Below are positions 32,204-47,155 of a stretch of DNA of 64,000 nt, piece by piece. Under the pieces are notes generated by a model. That model saw only the letters and a list, made by a program, of their open reading frames with translations. It made no database searches and had not been told where the DNA came from. Where the stretch lies: NCBI GenBank assembly GCA_963854835.1, contig OY978525.1, positions 82,807,855 to 82,871,854 of the forward strand, in the 5' to 3' direction. A program made the translations under genes and the position numbers. The stretch comes from Megamerina dolium. Its lineage: Eukaryota > Arthropoda > Insecta > Diptera > Megamerinidae. The number at the start of each line of letters is the position of its first letter. Within the stretch, counting starts at the first letter, position 1.

Positions 32204-34838
32204 GTCGTCTCAAGATATGCCACTGGAACGCCAACGGATTAAGCCAGCACCGTTTGGAGCTAATTCAATTCCTTGAATCCAGCCAGATCGACATAATGAT
32301 GATATCTGAGACCCATTTCACTGACAAAAATTGCTACCAAATACCATATTACAAACTGTGCACCACAAATCATCCGCATGGTAATGCACGCGGAGGAACT
32401 GCCATATTGATAAACAGCAGAATCAAACATCATGTTCTCGAAGACTTCAGTAGCGTCTACTTGCAAGCAACATCTATATGTCTGGAAGAATACATCTCTA
32501 AGCTAGTAATATCTGCGATATACTGTCCCCCAAGATACAGTATTACCGAACAGCAATATAAAGAATTTTTTTCAACTCTTGGTAGCAAATTCTTGGTTGC
32601 TGGCTATTTCAACGCCAAACACACTCACTGGGGCTCCCGCTTAATAACTCCAAAAGGCAGAAGACTATGTTCAATCATCACTAACCATGGCTACGATGTT
32701 ATTTCAAATAGTCAACCGACATATTGGCCGACGGACAAGAGGAAAATACCCGATCTCATAGACTTTGGAGTCCCCAAAGGTTTGCAGATGGAAAATATCT
32801 CCACAGAGTGTAATTATGATCTATCATCTGACCACTCACCCACGGTAATATCTATAAAATCACCAAGCCCCCAAGGTAATTGCGTTAGAAAGAAAATAGA
32901 CTGGTTAAAATTCAAGAAATATATAAATTCCCATCATCCTCTGAGTACTGTATTAAGAAATGGACACGATATAGACTCAGCACTCGAAAAATTCAACCAG
33001 CTGCTCTCATTAGCTCTCAGCTCAGTCACCTGCACAAAGGTATGCAAGCAATCAAATTATAGCCCATACACACCAGCCGATATTGAATTTCTAGTAAGAC
33101 AGAAAAGAAGACTCCGAAGACAATGGCAAGAATTCAGATCACCGAATCTGAAAACACAGCTACAGCACTGCACTCGAAAGTTAAAGCAAGCCTTAAAAAA
33201 TAAAAACATCAAAGAGTTAGAAGAGCACATAGCGAAATTAACACCTGGTGAAGCGTCAGACTACTCTTTGTGGAAATCAGCAAAAAACTCAAATCGGCCA
33301 ATTCTTACTGATTCCCCCATCCGTTTGAGTGACGGTAATTGGGCTAGAAGCAACTGTGAGAAGGGTTTGGCTTTTGCAAACCACCTAAAAAAGTGTGTTT
33401 ACCACCAATCCACCCTCTTCACAGTCCTCATTACCAAAATTAACTTCTCAACCTTGCTCAATAACGCTCAAAATTAAAAAAAAAAAGCAATTTATAAAGA
33501 TTTAAACCCAAAAAAATCACCTGGTCCAGATAAAATTACCGGTAAAATGATAAAAGAGCTACCTCCGGCTTCAGTAATTCATCTGATGCACATTTTCAAT
33601 GCTATCCTTCGTATTAAACACTATCCCAAATGCTGGAAAACTTCAAAAATTATTATGATAGCAAAACCAGGAAAAGACCCTACAAAAGTTGCATCGTACA
33701 GACCTATCAGCCTCCTGCCTCTACTTTCTAAAGTATTCGAAAAGCTACTTGTCATGAATATAACTCCATTTATTAATCTCAACCAACTGATTCCTCAACA
33801 TCAGTTTGGATTTAGAAAACAGCACGGCACAATAGAACAAGTCCACCGCATTGTAACTCTGATAAGGAACACTTTTGAAGAAAAAAAGTATTGCTCAGCT
33901 GTCTTTCTTGATATCACTCAAGCTTTCGATAAAGTATGGCACGATGGCCTTATTTACAAACTCAAACTATTACTGCCTGCAAATGTCTCCTCATTGCTTA
34001 GTAGCTACCTCACGAAAAGACAATTTCTGGTACATCACAAGGATTACACAACAAATCCATTGGATATTCACGCTGGCGTTCCTCAAGGATGCGTTTTGGG
34101 CCCCTTACTGTATCTCTTATACACTACAGATATGCCCAGCAATAACCATACATTTATATCGACCTTTGCAGATGATACGGCAATATTGTGCTCTCGCTCT
34201 AACCCCATAGAAGCTACTAAACTCCTGCAGACTCATATCGATTCTCTCGAAATCTGGCTAGCAAAATGGCGTATAAAAGTCAATGAATCAAAGAGCGTAC
34301 ATGTAACCTTCACGCTAAGGCCAGATACATGTCCCCCACTTAAAATAAATGGCCAATCAGTTCCACAATGTTCCTCAACAAAGTACTTGGGTATTCACCT
34401 CGACAGAAGGCTGACCTGGAACAATCACATAGCGGCAAAGAAAACTCAGATCAAGCTTAAAATTAATCAGTTATGGTGGCTGTTACACAAAGATCAAAGT
34501 TGAATCTCGAATACAAAGTGCTATTATATAGAGCAATCCTGAAGCCAATTTGGACTTATGGTATTCAGTTTTGGGGCACCGCATCTCCCTCAAATATCGA
34601 AAAATTGTAGCGAATACAATCCAAGTGTCTACGAATTATTGTAAACGCGCCTTGGTATATGAGGAACGTTAACATCCATCGAGATTTAAATGTACCCACA
34701 ATTTCTGAGGAAGTTGCAATGTCTTGCAGAAGCTACATTCAAAAATTACACAGTCATCCGAATCCCCTTGCTAGGCAATTGTTGCTGAGCACGGGGCATC
34801 GTCGATTAAAAAGAAAAGACACACTGAATATGCTGTGA
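32200..34838 (+). pseudogene. Jockey-clade ORF2 (endonuclease and reverse transcriptase), few lesions
   Basis: Starts MSRLKICHWNANGLSQ. Endonuclease motifs: Asn in HWNANG, Glu in MISETHF, SSDHSP intact, but GDFN reads AGYFNAKHTHWGS, replacing a catalytic Asp by Tyr. A GT duplication near 33396 shifts the frame and an A-run at 33475-33486 shifts it back, leaving TAA at 33475. The RT has SPGPDKITGKM, SYRPISLLPL, VFLDITQAFDKVWH, GVPQGCVLGPLLYLLYT and an intact FADDT box. A frameshift near 34495 separates the last 110 codons (INAPWYMRN-like tail to TGA at 34836). Confidence 0.9.
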
Positions 34839-35000
34839 AATTGCTATACCTCGTGACTCAACAAATTGTGATGGAACGTTGGGAATATCACATAATTTTA
34901 TTTAGTTTGTAAGATTTGATTACATATTGTTAGTTTCTAAGTAATTTTAGAAAGAACCAATAAAAAAAATTGTTAAAAAAAAAAAATATTATAAAAGTAG

Positions 35001-36119
35001 AACTCTGTACTATGACACAGAAGAAGGCCACAACAACACAAGGTGACGGGTGGAATACCGCAAGGCTCGGTACTGGGACCACTTGTTTGTAATATTATAT
35101 ACGACGGTATACTTAAAATGCAGAAGCCGAAAGGAGTAGATATCAGTGGGTATGCAGACAATATCGCTATAATGGTTCTTAAAAAAATCCTACCGGAATT
35201 TAGACGAAACGCCGAAAAAACATTTTCAAGTGTTAAACAGTGGCTCTGGATTGCATATTATTGTGCGTGTACATAACCACATCATATCCTCCAGTCTATA
35301 CATTAAGTACTTGGGAGTCGTATTGGACCGTAGGTTGAATTTTAAAGAACATCTCAAATATACAGGTGTTAGAGCAGCAAGAGCTGGTGCGGCATTGTCG
35401 AGGCTCATGCCGCACATTCGTGGACCACGTCAACCGATTAGAAATCTACTCACAGTCGTTAACACATCAGTAATAATGTACGCTGCACCAGTATGGGCTA
35501 CAGCGACAGGTTGCAAGTCTTACATGAAAGGGATCACATCAGCATATTGATTATCATCTCTAAGAGTATGTAGCGCATTTCGAATAGTCTCTAATCATGC
35601 AGCGAATGTAATTGCGTGCCGATGTCCTATTGATATAGCAACCCAACCCATAGCAAAACAAGCCCAGCCAATTCGCGATAATAAGTAACTACAGCAGGTC
35701 GAGCGGATAGAATTAGGGAATATAATTAGCCATAGTGAATGGGTATGACAGTATAGATAGGATGTATCGACGAAAGGGCGGTGGACACATACACTGATAC
35801 TAAATATAAACATGTGGATCGATAGGAAACATGGAGAGGTCCATTACCACCTTACCCAGTTCCTCAGTGGCCTTTAGAGAATATTTCTATAAATACAAAC
35901 ACGTTGATGACCCGTGGTGTCTCTATCGCAAGCACGAAAGTGAGAACGCACAACATGTGCTATGAAAGTCAGGTTTGAAATTGAACGCTCCCAGCTTGAA
36001 CACCTAATGCTACAATCGCTAAAACCGGAGGGATTTATCAAATGCATGATCTCCTCGAAAGAATCAGGGGACACGTCAACAGACATCATTACAAGCATAC
36101 GTACGAGAAATAGCGCCCT
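35001..36119 (+). pseudogene. R1-like LINE ORF2, second half of RT and C-terminus
   Basis: Directly after the target duplication the frame gives GGIPQGSVLGPLVCNIIYDG and the catalytic box GYADNIAI, where the second Asp has become Asn. A frameshift near 35230 precedes IKYLGVVLDRRLNFKEHL and MYAAPVWATATG. After a stop at 35550, CSAFRIVSNHA and WIDRKHGE occur, the latter matching WVDRKHGE in the minus-strand LINE at 3143-3508, so the two belong to related families. Confidence 0.82.
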
Positions 36120-37575
<1,456 letters not shown>

Positions 37576-37682
37576 GAGGTTAGCTCATTCGTAAAAGTGA
37601 AAAACTCCACGTGCATTTGTCTGCGCTAAAAAGCAATTTCTTAGGTTGTGGAATAATCTTTTAACCCACAAAAATTGCAAAG

Positions 37683-38567
37683 ATGCTTGGGCCGGAGGAC
37701 AATGGCACAACACCTCCACAACAACCACCAAATGCACAGCTTATTGGAAATGATGTTCATGTGGATTCTGCTGTGGTTCCAAGAATAAATCCACCGAGCA
37801 TGGCCGCCACGAACATCGAATCATATTTTATGTCGCTCGAGTTTTGGTTCGCTGCGTCGGGAGTAACTCAAGACATCAGGAAATACAACCTCGTGATGGC
37901 GCAAGTGCCACCAAATAAATTGACAGAGCTGCGCGCAATCATTGAAGCCACCCCTCAACAGAACAGGTATGAGTACATCAAAACCAAACTAACCTCACAT
38001 TTCGCCGACAGTCAGCAAAGGCGCCTGCAGCGTGTTTTATCGGACATGCCACTAGGAGATATGAAGCCTAGTCAGCTCTTCAATGAAATGCGTCGAGTTG
38101 CTGGTAGTTCACTATGTGAAACAGTTCTAGTTGATTTGTGGGCATCACGATTACCACCTCACGCGCAGGCTGCAGTGATAGCTGCAAAAGGGGACCCGGT
38201 GGATAAAGTTGTAATCGCAGATGCCATAGTAGAGTCGATGGGCCTACGTGGTATAAATAAAGTAGAGCAATCTTCCGCCGTCTCACCCTCATCGAACCAG
38301 TTTAACACAGATTCTGAGGTTACCCTGCAAGCACTCCAACGACAGATTGCGCAACTCTCAAAGCGACTTGAGGCGATACAGACGAAAAAAAGGAGTTCAC
38401 GAAGCCACTCACGTTCATACAGCCGTAATCGTTCACCTGAACCTCGGACAACCAGTAACTCAGCAAATAGGAGTTGCTGGTATCATCGTACTTTTGGCGA
38501 CAACGCGCGTAGATGCAAAACCCCCTGCAGTTACGCAACGCAAATTCACCGAATTGATGTTACTTGA
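37683..38567 (+). CDS. CsRn1-type Gag
   Basis: An uninterrupted frame of 294 codons. The capsid-like part has IESYFMSLEFWFAASGV near residue 45, YEYIKTKLTSHFADSQQRR near 105 and SQLFNEMRRVAG near 150. A Ser/Arg-rich stretch precedes the zinc motif CWYHRTFGDNARRCKTPC near 268-285, whose cysteine and histidine spacing differs from the usual CCHC knuckle and is typical of CsRn1-group elements. The stop TGA overlaps the pol frame, which lies one base back, so pol would be made by minus-one frameshifting. Gag itself looks intact. Confidence 0.85.
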   Translation: MLGPEDNGTTPPQQPPNAQLIGNDVHVDSAVVPRINPPSMAATNIESYFMSLEFWFAASGVTQDIRKYNLVMAQVPPNKLTELRAIIEATPQQNRYEYIKTKLTSHFADSQQRRLQRVLSDMPLGDMKPSQLFNEMRRVAGSSLCETVLVDLWASRLPPHAQAAVIAAKGDPVDKVVIADAIVESMGLRGINKVEQSSAVSPSSNQFNTDSEVTLQALQRQIAQLSKRLEAIQTKKRSSRSHSRSYSRNRSPEPRTTSNSANRSCWYHRTFGDNARRCKTPCSYATQIHRIDVT

Positions 38568-40779
38568 CTCAAGCTGCACCGAGTACGGGCAAACATCTTG
38601 ATGCAGCAATTTTTCGCCTTCAGGTATCAGACATCACAAACAATTTAAAATTTTTAATTGACACCGGCGCAGACGTGTCTGTTATACCAAAAGGCTCACG
38701 TTCAGTCAAGTATCAACCTTCTTCCATGAAATTGTTTGCCGCTAATGGAACTCCTATCAACGTTTACGGAGAAGTGCTCTTAAAAGTTAACCTGGGACTA
38801 AGGCGCGAGTTTTTGTGGACGTTTTTGATCGCTGATGTTACTTAGGGTATAATTGGTGCAGATTTCATCAGTCACTTTGGTTTACTCATTGATTTAAAAC
38901 GAAGTCGCCTGATCGATAATAATACTTCATTAGAAACTACTGGACATATGGTCGCCGCCAAACACCTTTCCGTCAAGTCATTCGATACATCTTCGTCGTA
39001 CGCTGAATTATTAAACGAGTTCCCAGCAGTAACACGCTTCGCCCAGCCCGGCACTACCATAGAAACATCCGTGGTACACTATATCAACACGCACGGCCCA
39101 CCCGTTTTCGCTCGCCCTAGACGCCTATCTCCTGATAAGCTAGCAGCTGCGCGGGCCGAATTCGAAAGCTTGATGAAGCTTGGAATTTGCAGACCCTCAC
39201 GAAGCAGTTGGGCCAGTCCGCTGCATATGGTTAAAAAGGCAGATGGCACCTGGCGCCCATGTGGCGACTATCGGGCATTGAATGCTATCACGACACCGGA
39301 CAGATACCCAATACCTTACCTACAGGATTTTACAAGCAATTTGCAAGGCAAGACAATTTTTTCAAAAGTCGACCTGCAGAAGGCGTTTCATCAGGTACCT
39401 GTCCATCCGGATGATATCCCAAAAACTGCTATTGCCACGCCCTTTGGCTTATTTGAGTTTTCATATATGACGTTTGGACTGCGAAATGCAGCTCAAACCT
39501 TTCAAAGGCTAATTCACGAGGTCGTACGTGGTCTGGATTTTGTCTTCCCATATATGGACGACATCTGCATCGCTTCATCAAGTCCAAGAGAGCACGAACT
39601 ACACCTCCGCCAACTTTTTGAAAGACTTACGAAGTACAATTTAACTATCAACGTAGCGAAGTCTGAATTCGGCCGAAGCGAGATAATCTTTCTCGGCCAC
39701 ATGATATCCTCGAAAGGGATTCGACCGCATCCAGAGCGCGTAGAGGCCATACGCAATTTCAAAAGGCCTTCCACCGTTAAGGAATTGAAGAGTTTCTTGG
39801 CGATGATAAACTTTTATAGGCGGTTTATACCTCATGCAATCGAAGCACAGGCACCGCTGCTAGAGATGTGCCCTGGAAACGCCAAAAACGACCGATCACT
39901 ACTCAACTGGTCTGCTGAGACATCAGCAGCTTTTAAGAAGTGCAAACAACAACTAGCGAACTCAACTTTGCTCGCGCACCCATCGAAAGAAGCGGAGCTA
40001 TCCCTTTGGGTGGATGCTTCCAATATTGCGGCCGGCGCCGTTCTTCATTAGGTGGTAGAAGGTGCTCTTGAACCGTTGGGGTTCTTCTCAAAAAAGTTTG
40101 ATAAGTCGCAACTGCGTTATAGCACCTACGACCGTGAGCTAACAGCGATATATTTAGCAGTTCGACAATTTAAATTTATGCTAGAAGGCCGGCTCTGTCA
40201 TATCTATACGGACCACAAGCCGCTTACGTACGCCTTCAGACAAAATTTAGACAAGGCTTCGAATCGACAAGCACGCCAGTTGGATTTCATCTCGCAACTT
40301 ACTACAGACATCCGTCATGTAAACGGTAAAGAAAACGTTACAGCAGATTTACTCTCTCATATTTCATCCTTGCAAATGGCGATTGATCAGAAAGTAGACG
40401 AAGAATTGCAACAATTACTGCAAAAAGGTAACGCAAATTGTTCTCTTAAATTAAAACTCTTTACAATTCCAGGCAGCTCAGAACAGTTGTACTGTGACGT
40501 TTCGACAAACTGCATCGGCCATTTGTTACCAAGAAGTACAGACGTTTGGTTTTAGAGTCTACGCATAACCTGTGCCACCCAGGCCCACGTGCTACAGCCA
40601 AATTGATGACGCAAAGATTCGTTTGGCCTGGCATACAGAAAGACAGCAGAGCTTTTACCAAGGCGTGCGTTCACTGTCAACGGTCAAAAGTGAACCGCCA
40701 CACATTTTCTCAACTGCAGCGTTACATGCCGCCGGACAAACGATTTTCCCATATTAACGTCGACAACCTGGCGCAGTAA
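38564..40779 (+). pseudogene. CsRn1-type Pol: protease, RT, RNase H, integrase zinc region
   Basis: Protease: FLIDTGADVSVIPK near 38660. A TAG at 38843-38845 interrupts before [15 protein letters not shown] (38948-40051): [54 protein letters not shown] and the catalytic box [10 protein letters not shown], all with their aspartates. RNase H starts [16 protein letters not shown], then TAG at 40049-40051, then YSTYDRELTAIYLAVRQF and IYTDHKPLTYAF. After a frameshift near 40535 the integrase zinc region reads HPGPRATAKLMTQRFVWPGI and CVHCQRSK, and is cut just after the start of the core. Confidence 0.9.
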
Positions 40780-40784
40780 CAGCA

Positions 40785-41116
40785 AAATTTTCGTACATCC
40801 AGATCTTCACACTTGCGACAGTGTCTTCATCAGAAACGACTCCGTGCGACCATCGTTGTCGCATCCTTACGACGGCCCACACAAGGTCATAAGCAGAACC
40901 GACAAATATTTCAAGATCAGCGTGAACGGAAGAGCAAAAACTATTTCCATAGATCAACTTAAGCCTGCTTACACAGTTGAAGATGAAGCACAACCATCGA
41001 AACCAGAACCAGTCCCTTCAGAGCCGCCCGGCACTGCAACATCGACCAAGGTGACACGTTCCGGACGCCGCGTCGTAATTCCAGAACGCTTCAAGAAAAC
41101 AGTACACCTTGTCTAA
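40785..41116 (+). pseudogene. CsRn1-type integrase C-terminal domain
   Basis: After the deletion the frame reads DSVFIRNDSVRPSLSHPYDG then YFKISVNGRAKTISIDQLKP, a chromodomain-free C-terminal domain common in these elements, followed by a Pro/Ser-rich tail with TRSGRRVVIPERF and a TAA at 41114-41116. The catalytic core with its three acidic residues is missing. Confidence 0.8.
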
Positions 41117-41127
41117 GAGGGGAGTAC
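41114..41127 (+). promoter_or_regulatory. Polypurine tract of the CsRn1-type element
   Basis: TAAGAGGGGAGTAC lies between the pol stop and the TGTGGCAAC start of the 3' LTR. Confidence 0.7.
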
Positions 41128-42576
<1,449 letters not shown>

Positions 42577-42809
42577 TGCTCTCTCTCTCTCTCTCTCAAC
42601 ATACACACTATCTATTGCCATGAACCATTGAATCATGATCTATTGCCTTGTGTCGTTGTGCATATGTTGATTTCTTTTTCATTCTCCCTTTCTCTAAGCT
42701 ATATATTCCTTCCTACTCAGCTTTAAAAATTTCGCACTCCATTTTGGACACCGCCGCGTAAGAAGTTTTACTTCAAAAAACTTAAAATAATACAATTCAG
42801 ATTTCAATT

Positions 42810-43240
42810 AATAATTATAATACAGCAAATGCAATATATTGCTCGAATCGGCAACTCCATTAAAAAGGCGTGACAGCCCAGTATGTAGATGGCAAGGGCG
42901 CCATGACGGTAGATGAGAAGGGAAGGGGAGGCGAGACTGATTGCCGAATAATAAATTCATGGGAAACAACTGTTCTATGGGCGGTGCGGAGCGTTGTATT
43001 GGCACAATTTTCGCAGGAACAACTTGTGGTGCAGGTGCTGCTTGATTACACGTGCATGGCTGCGATGGTGCAGGAGTAGGAGGACCAGGTTGACACTGTT
43101 TTTCTCTCTTTTTAGCGCATTTGGCCCGTTTCGATACATTGTCCACTCTTCCGTGGAGCAACGTGTGATGTTTTCCACCACAATGATGGCACCGTACCGC
43201 GCTTGTACATCGCTGAACCCCGTAAGGCAGAGTAAGATAT
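42810..43240 (-). pseudogene. Gag-type zinc-finger ORF, left (inverted) copy
   Basis: Encodes [20 protein letters not shown], then a basic and Pro-rich region ([16 protein letters not shown]) and [20 protein letters not shown]. The zinc motif [13 protein letters not shown] is of the type that ends BEL/Pao Gag proteins. The N-terminal half present in the right copy is missing, and the long open frame that continues upstream is a translation of TA repeats. Confidence 0.65.
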
Positions 43241-43273
43241 AAATTCGGAAATAATTGCATATAACTAGAAACG

Positions 43274-43524
<251 letters not shown>

Positions 43525-43649
43525 ATATAGTATCCACCGTAAGCAGAAGGATTGGTAAATTACCTTAAGACGTTGCCAACGGTTAATCGTATTGGCAAAT
43601 TCTCGTGCATCCATGTATAGGCAAATTCTCGTGCATCCAAAGCACCCCT

Positions 43650-46255
43650 TATCACCGAATTTGTTTTCGGAAATCGCAGAATGAAGAGCTACAAACCTTG
43701 GAGTTGCAAACAGTAACATTCGGTGTGATTTGTGCGCCATACTTTTCCACCCGAACTCTTTTGCAACTAGCAGAAGAAAACGAAGTAGCTAACCCGATAG
43801 CTTCCGACATTTTGAAATATTCTCTGTACGTTCACGATGTACTCGTTGGAGCCCATACACAGGACGAAGCTATCGCGGCACGTAATCAGTTAGCTTCGGT
43901 ACTAGATACAGCAGGATTCTCGTTAAGAAAATGAACATCAAATCATCAAGGAGTGATTGACGACCTCCCATCAGAGCATCTTTTAGACTCTAAATTCCTA
44001 GTACAGCGAAAACCCTTGGGCTTAGATTGAATGCATGTTCCAACTGATTCTTCTTTTCTGCTGGCCCCCTCTCAATAAAAGCCTCATTCACTAAACGTGA
44101 GGTTGTATCAATGATTGCCAAATTATTCGATCCAGCTGGATGGTTGGGACCCAAAATTTTAATGCAACAGTTGTGGCTAGATAATACCGATTGGGATGAA
44201 TCTATTAAGCCACTAACGCTGCACAAAGGGAAGACATTTTTGTCGGATTACCCGAATCTGCTATCCATACGCATTCCCCGTTTTGTGGATTTCTCTCCCG
44301 ACTCAAATCTGTAATTTCATGGCTTCTGCGATGCTTTGGAGAAAGCTTATGCCGCAGCAGCATACATATGTACGTATTTAGAATTCATCTGGTGAAGTTT
44401 GAACCCATTTGTTAGCGGAAAAGACCCATTTAAAACCCTATCACTACCACGTTTAGATTTATGTGGTGCAGATCTGCTAGCAAATATGCTAGACGTTTTA
44501 ATTCCACAACTCCTAGTCCCGAGATATACCATATTTTCCTGGACTGATTCGACCATCGTGCTTTCTTGACTTAACAAGCCGCCGTGTCACTGGACGACAT
44601 TTGTGGCGAATCGAGTTTCATTCATCGTTGAGAACATTGTAAACTCAAATTGTGGTCATGTTTGTTCTCTCGAAAATCCCGCCAATCTGGCCAGTCGTGG
44701 TAATACTGCTAAAGAACTCGCTAATAATGAATTATGGTGACAAGGGCCATCTTGGCTCAAGATGTCACGCCCTGATTATCCCAGCACAACTTTAAACTTT
44801 GAGCTGATTAATACTCCTGAAATGAAGGTTATAAAATCCCACTTCGTAAGATCGGAAGAATTCAATGATATTTTGGATCGCTTTCTTCTCTCTCTCTCGC
44901 GAATTACGTGTTATTTCTTACATCTTTCGATTTTTCCATAACACTCAAGCAGCGAAGCGAACTGATTATTATTGATTATTGCTTTGCTTCTCTCAGAATC
45001 TCGACTGAAGAGATCGTTTTCACACGAAATAAGTTAATAATATTATGTCAAATGCGACATTATCCCCAAGAATTTGCTAACTTATCAAAGAAGATCCCGA
45101 TTCCACGCAAGAGCGACATACTCGCGCTCAACCAGTTTATAGACTCGCGTGGAATAATGCGCATAAACGATCGCTTAGCTCACTCCAGAGCTCTCTCTTA
45201 TGGTGAGAGATTCGCTATATTGCTCCCGTATCGTGGACGATTAACCCAGTTGCTACTTGAGTTTGTTCATTTGGTCTTAATGCACAGCGTTTATCAGTTG
45301 CTCCTACGCTTAATTCGTATGGAGTTCTGGATTCCCAAACTAAAAAACTTAGTAAGGACCACCGGCCTTAAGTGCAAAGCACTACACCCAGGTAATGGTT
45401 GCTTTGCCACCTGAACACACATCCCCCTCGATACTCTTTTTCTACTACCGGTGTCGATTTTGCTGGTCCATTCGAAATTAAAACATATATCGGCAGTGCA
45501 TGCCGCATAACCAAAAGCTATGTTTGTCTGTTTGTATGTTTTGCCACGAAGGCTATACATTTGGAGGTAACGAGCGATTTGACAACGCCTATCTTTCTTG
45601 GCGCGTTCTCTCGCTTCTTATCCCATCATAGATGCCCAGCATTAATAGTTTCTGATAATTGAACATCGTTTGTTGGTGCTTCTCGTGCTCTACGAGCTGA
45701 AAATGAGAAATTTCTATGTCATTTACGTGTAAGTATTGAATCTTCCCATAGCCATCAGAAGCTAGAATGGCGCTTCATCCCTGCTGGGGCACCTCACATG
45801 GGTGGCCTTTGGGAGGCAGGTGTAAAGAGTTTTAAGGATCATTTGAAGAAACTCCCCGCAACTCAAAAATACACCTTTGAAGAACTCAACACCTTACTTT
45901 CTCGCATCGAGGCATGTCCCAACTAGAGGCCCTAAAGTCCCATCTCTGATAACCCCTCAGACTTAGCTCCTCTTACACCTGGTCACTTGTTGATTGGATC
46001 TCCGTTATTGCCACCAGCTGAACTTGACGTCTCTGGCCAATTAATAAATACGATTAACCATTGGCAACGTCTTAATATAATTTACCAAACCTTCTGCTTA
46101 CGGTAGAAGGAGGAATACCTTAAAGAACTACATAAACGCAGCAAATGGAAATCCCCAGAGAGAGATGTATGCGTAGGTGATCTATTGTTAAGCTTGTGGC
46201 GCTTCCTTAAGTGCTTCTTGCCACATCCTTCTCAGTCCATTATTATACGTTTCTA
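43650..46255 (+). pseudogene. BEL/Pao pol: RT end, RNase H and integrase, degraded
   Basis: Begins in the RT with [22 protein letters not shown] and the catalytic box YSLYVHDVLVGA, where the first Asp of YVDD is His. SMIAKLFDPAGWLGPK and IFSWTDSTIVLS (RNase H) follow; then the RT-to-integrase connection in broken frames. The integrase zinc region appears near 45240-45400 (HLVLMHSVYQLL, IPKLKNLVR). The core reads GVDFAGPFEIKTYIG, LIVSDN, APHMGGLWEAGVKSFK, with Asp, Asp and Glu. LTPGHLLIGSPLLPP, INHWQRLN and the C-terminus close it near 46255. Numerous stops. Confidence 0.85.
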
Positions 46256-47155
46256 ATTATATGCAATTATTTCCGAATTTATATCTTACTCTGCCTATTT
46301 CAGTATTCCAGCATTCTAATCCTTTTTTTTTTATTTTTTATTATTATTATTGCGCCAGACAATATGCTTCCAAAGAAGAGAGTGACGGGCCGAGAGAGTC
46401 TTGCTCGCCCATCTCTTGGATTCCGTGACAATGTTGCACGACAGAGGTTGCAACGCGACTGTCGTCTATGTAATCGCGATCGTCCGTTGCGCTTATGTAC
46501 ACGGTTTTTAGCAATGCCATTGGGAAGGAGGCTTGAAGTAGTTGTCCGTCATCGAGATTGCCTTAATTGCTTGGCATATAGACACGAGGTTCAGGGATGT
46601 ACAAGCGCAGTACGGTGCCATCATTGTGGAGGAAAACATCTCACGTTGCTCCAAGGAAGAGTGGACAATGTATCGAAACGGGCCAAATGCGCTAAAAAGA
46701 GAGAAAAACAGTGTCAACCTGATCCTCCTACTCCTACTTGGTTACACGTGCATGGCACCATCGCAGCCATGCACGTGTAACCAAGCAGCACCTACACCGC
46801 AAGCTGTTCCTGTTAAAATCGTGCAAATACAACGCTCCGCTCCGCCCATAGAAGAGTTGTTTCCCATGAATTTGTTATTCGGTAATCAGTCTCGCCTCCC
46901 CTTTCCTTCTCATCTACCGTCATGGCGCCCTTGCCATCTACATACTGGGCTGTCACGCCTTCTTATGCGGCGGTGTCCAAAATGGAGTGTGAAATTTTTA
47001 AAGCTGAGTAGGAAGGAATATATAGCTTAGAGAAAGGGAGAATGAAAAAGAAATCAACATATGCACAACGACACAAGGCAATATGTAGATCATGATTCAA
47101 TGGTTCATAGCAATATATAGTGTGTGTGTTGAGAGAGAGCGAGAGAGAGCAATTC
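46030..47155 (+). repeat. Right copy of the inverted duplication
   Basis: Forward copy of the sequence seen inverted at 42577-43600. It runs from the end of the BEL integrase through the zinc-finger ORF to a GA-rich tail at 47125-47150. Confidence 0.8.
46363..47040 (+). pseudogene. Gag-type zinc-finger ORF, right copy
   Basis: Reads MLPKKRVTGRESLARPSLGF, then CRLCNRDRPLRLCTRFLAM, HRDCLNCLAYRHEVQGC and [14 protein letters not shown]: three zinc motifs resembling the RNA-binding end of BEL/Pao Gag. A 20 bp palindrome-forming insertion at 46737-46755 shifts the frame; the other frame continues [13 protein letters not shown] to [11 protein letters not shown] and [10 protein letters not shown]. 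It lies just downstream of the BEL integrase with no LTR between them, an unusual order for one element. Confidence 0.7.

Larger units (their letters stand above)
30347..34986 (+). mobile_element. Nearly complete Jockey-clade LINE with target-site duplication
   Basis: 4640 bp with 5' UTR, ORF1, overlapping ORF2, 3' UTR and a poly(A) run at 34975-34986. The flanks TATTTTAAAAGTAG (30333-30346) and TATTATAAAAGTAG (34987-35000) differ by one base and are the target duplication. Only one stop in ORF1 and a handful of lesions in ORF2 are seen, so it is younger than the R1-like host LINE and the Jockey relic at 8653-11920. Confidence 0.93.
27514..36119 (+). mobile_element. R1-like LINE, decayed, split by a Jockey LINE
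   Basis: The two halves 27514-30346 and 35001-36119 read as one element: ORF1, endonuclease, RT fingers in the first and RT catalytic motifs, thumb and C-terminus in the second. The Jockey element at 30347-34986 interrupts the RT between its palm motifs and is flanked by a 14 bp duplication. Many stops and frameshifts are present. The 3' end dissolves into a (TA)n tract at 36120. Confidence 0.85.
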
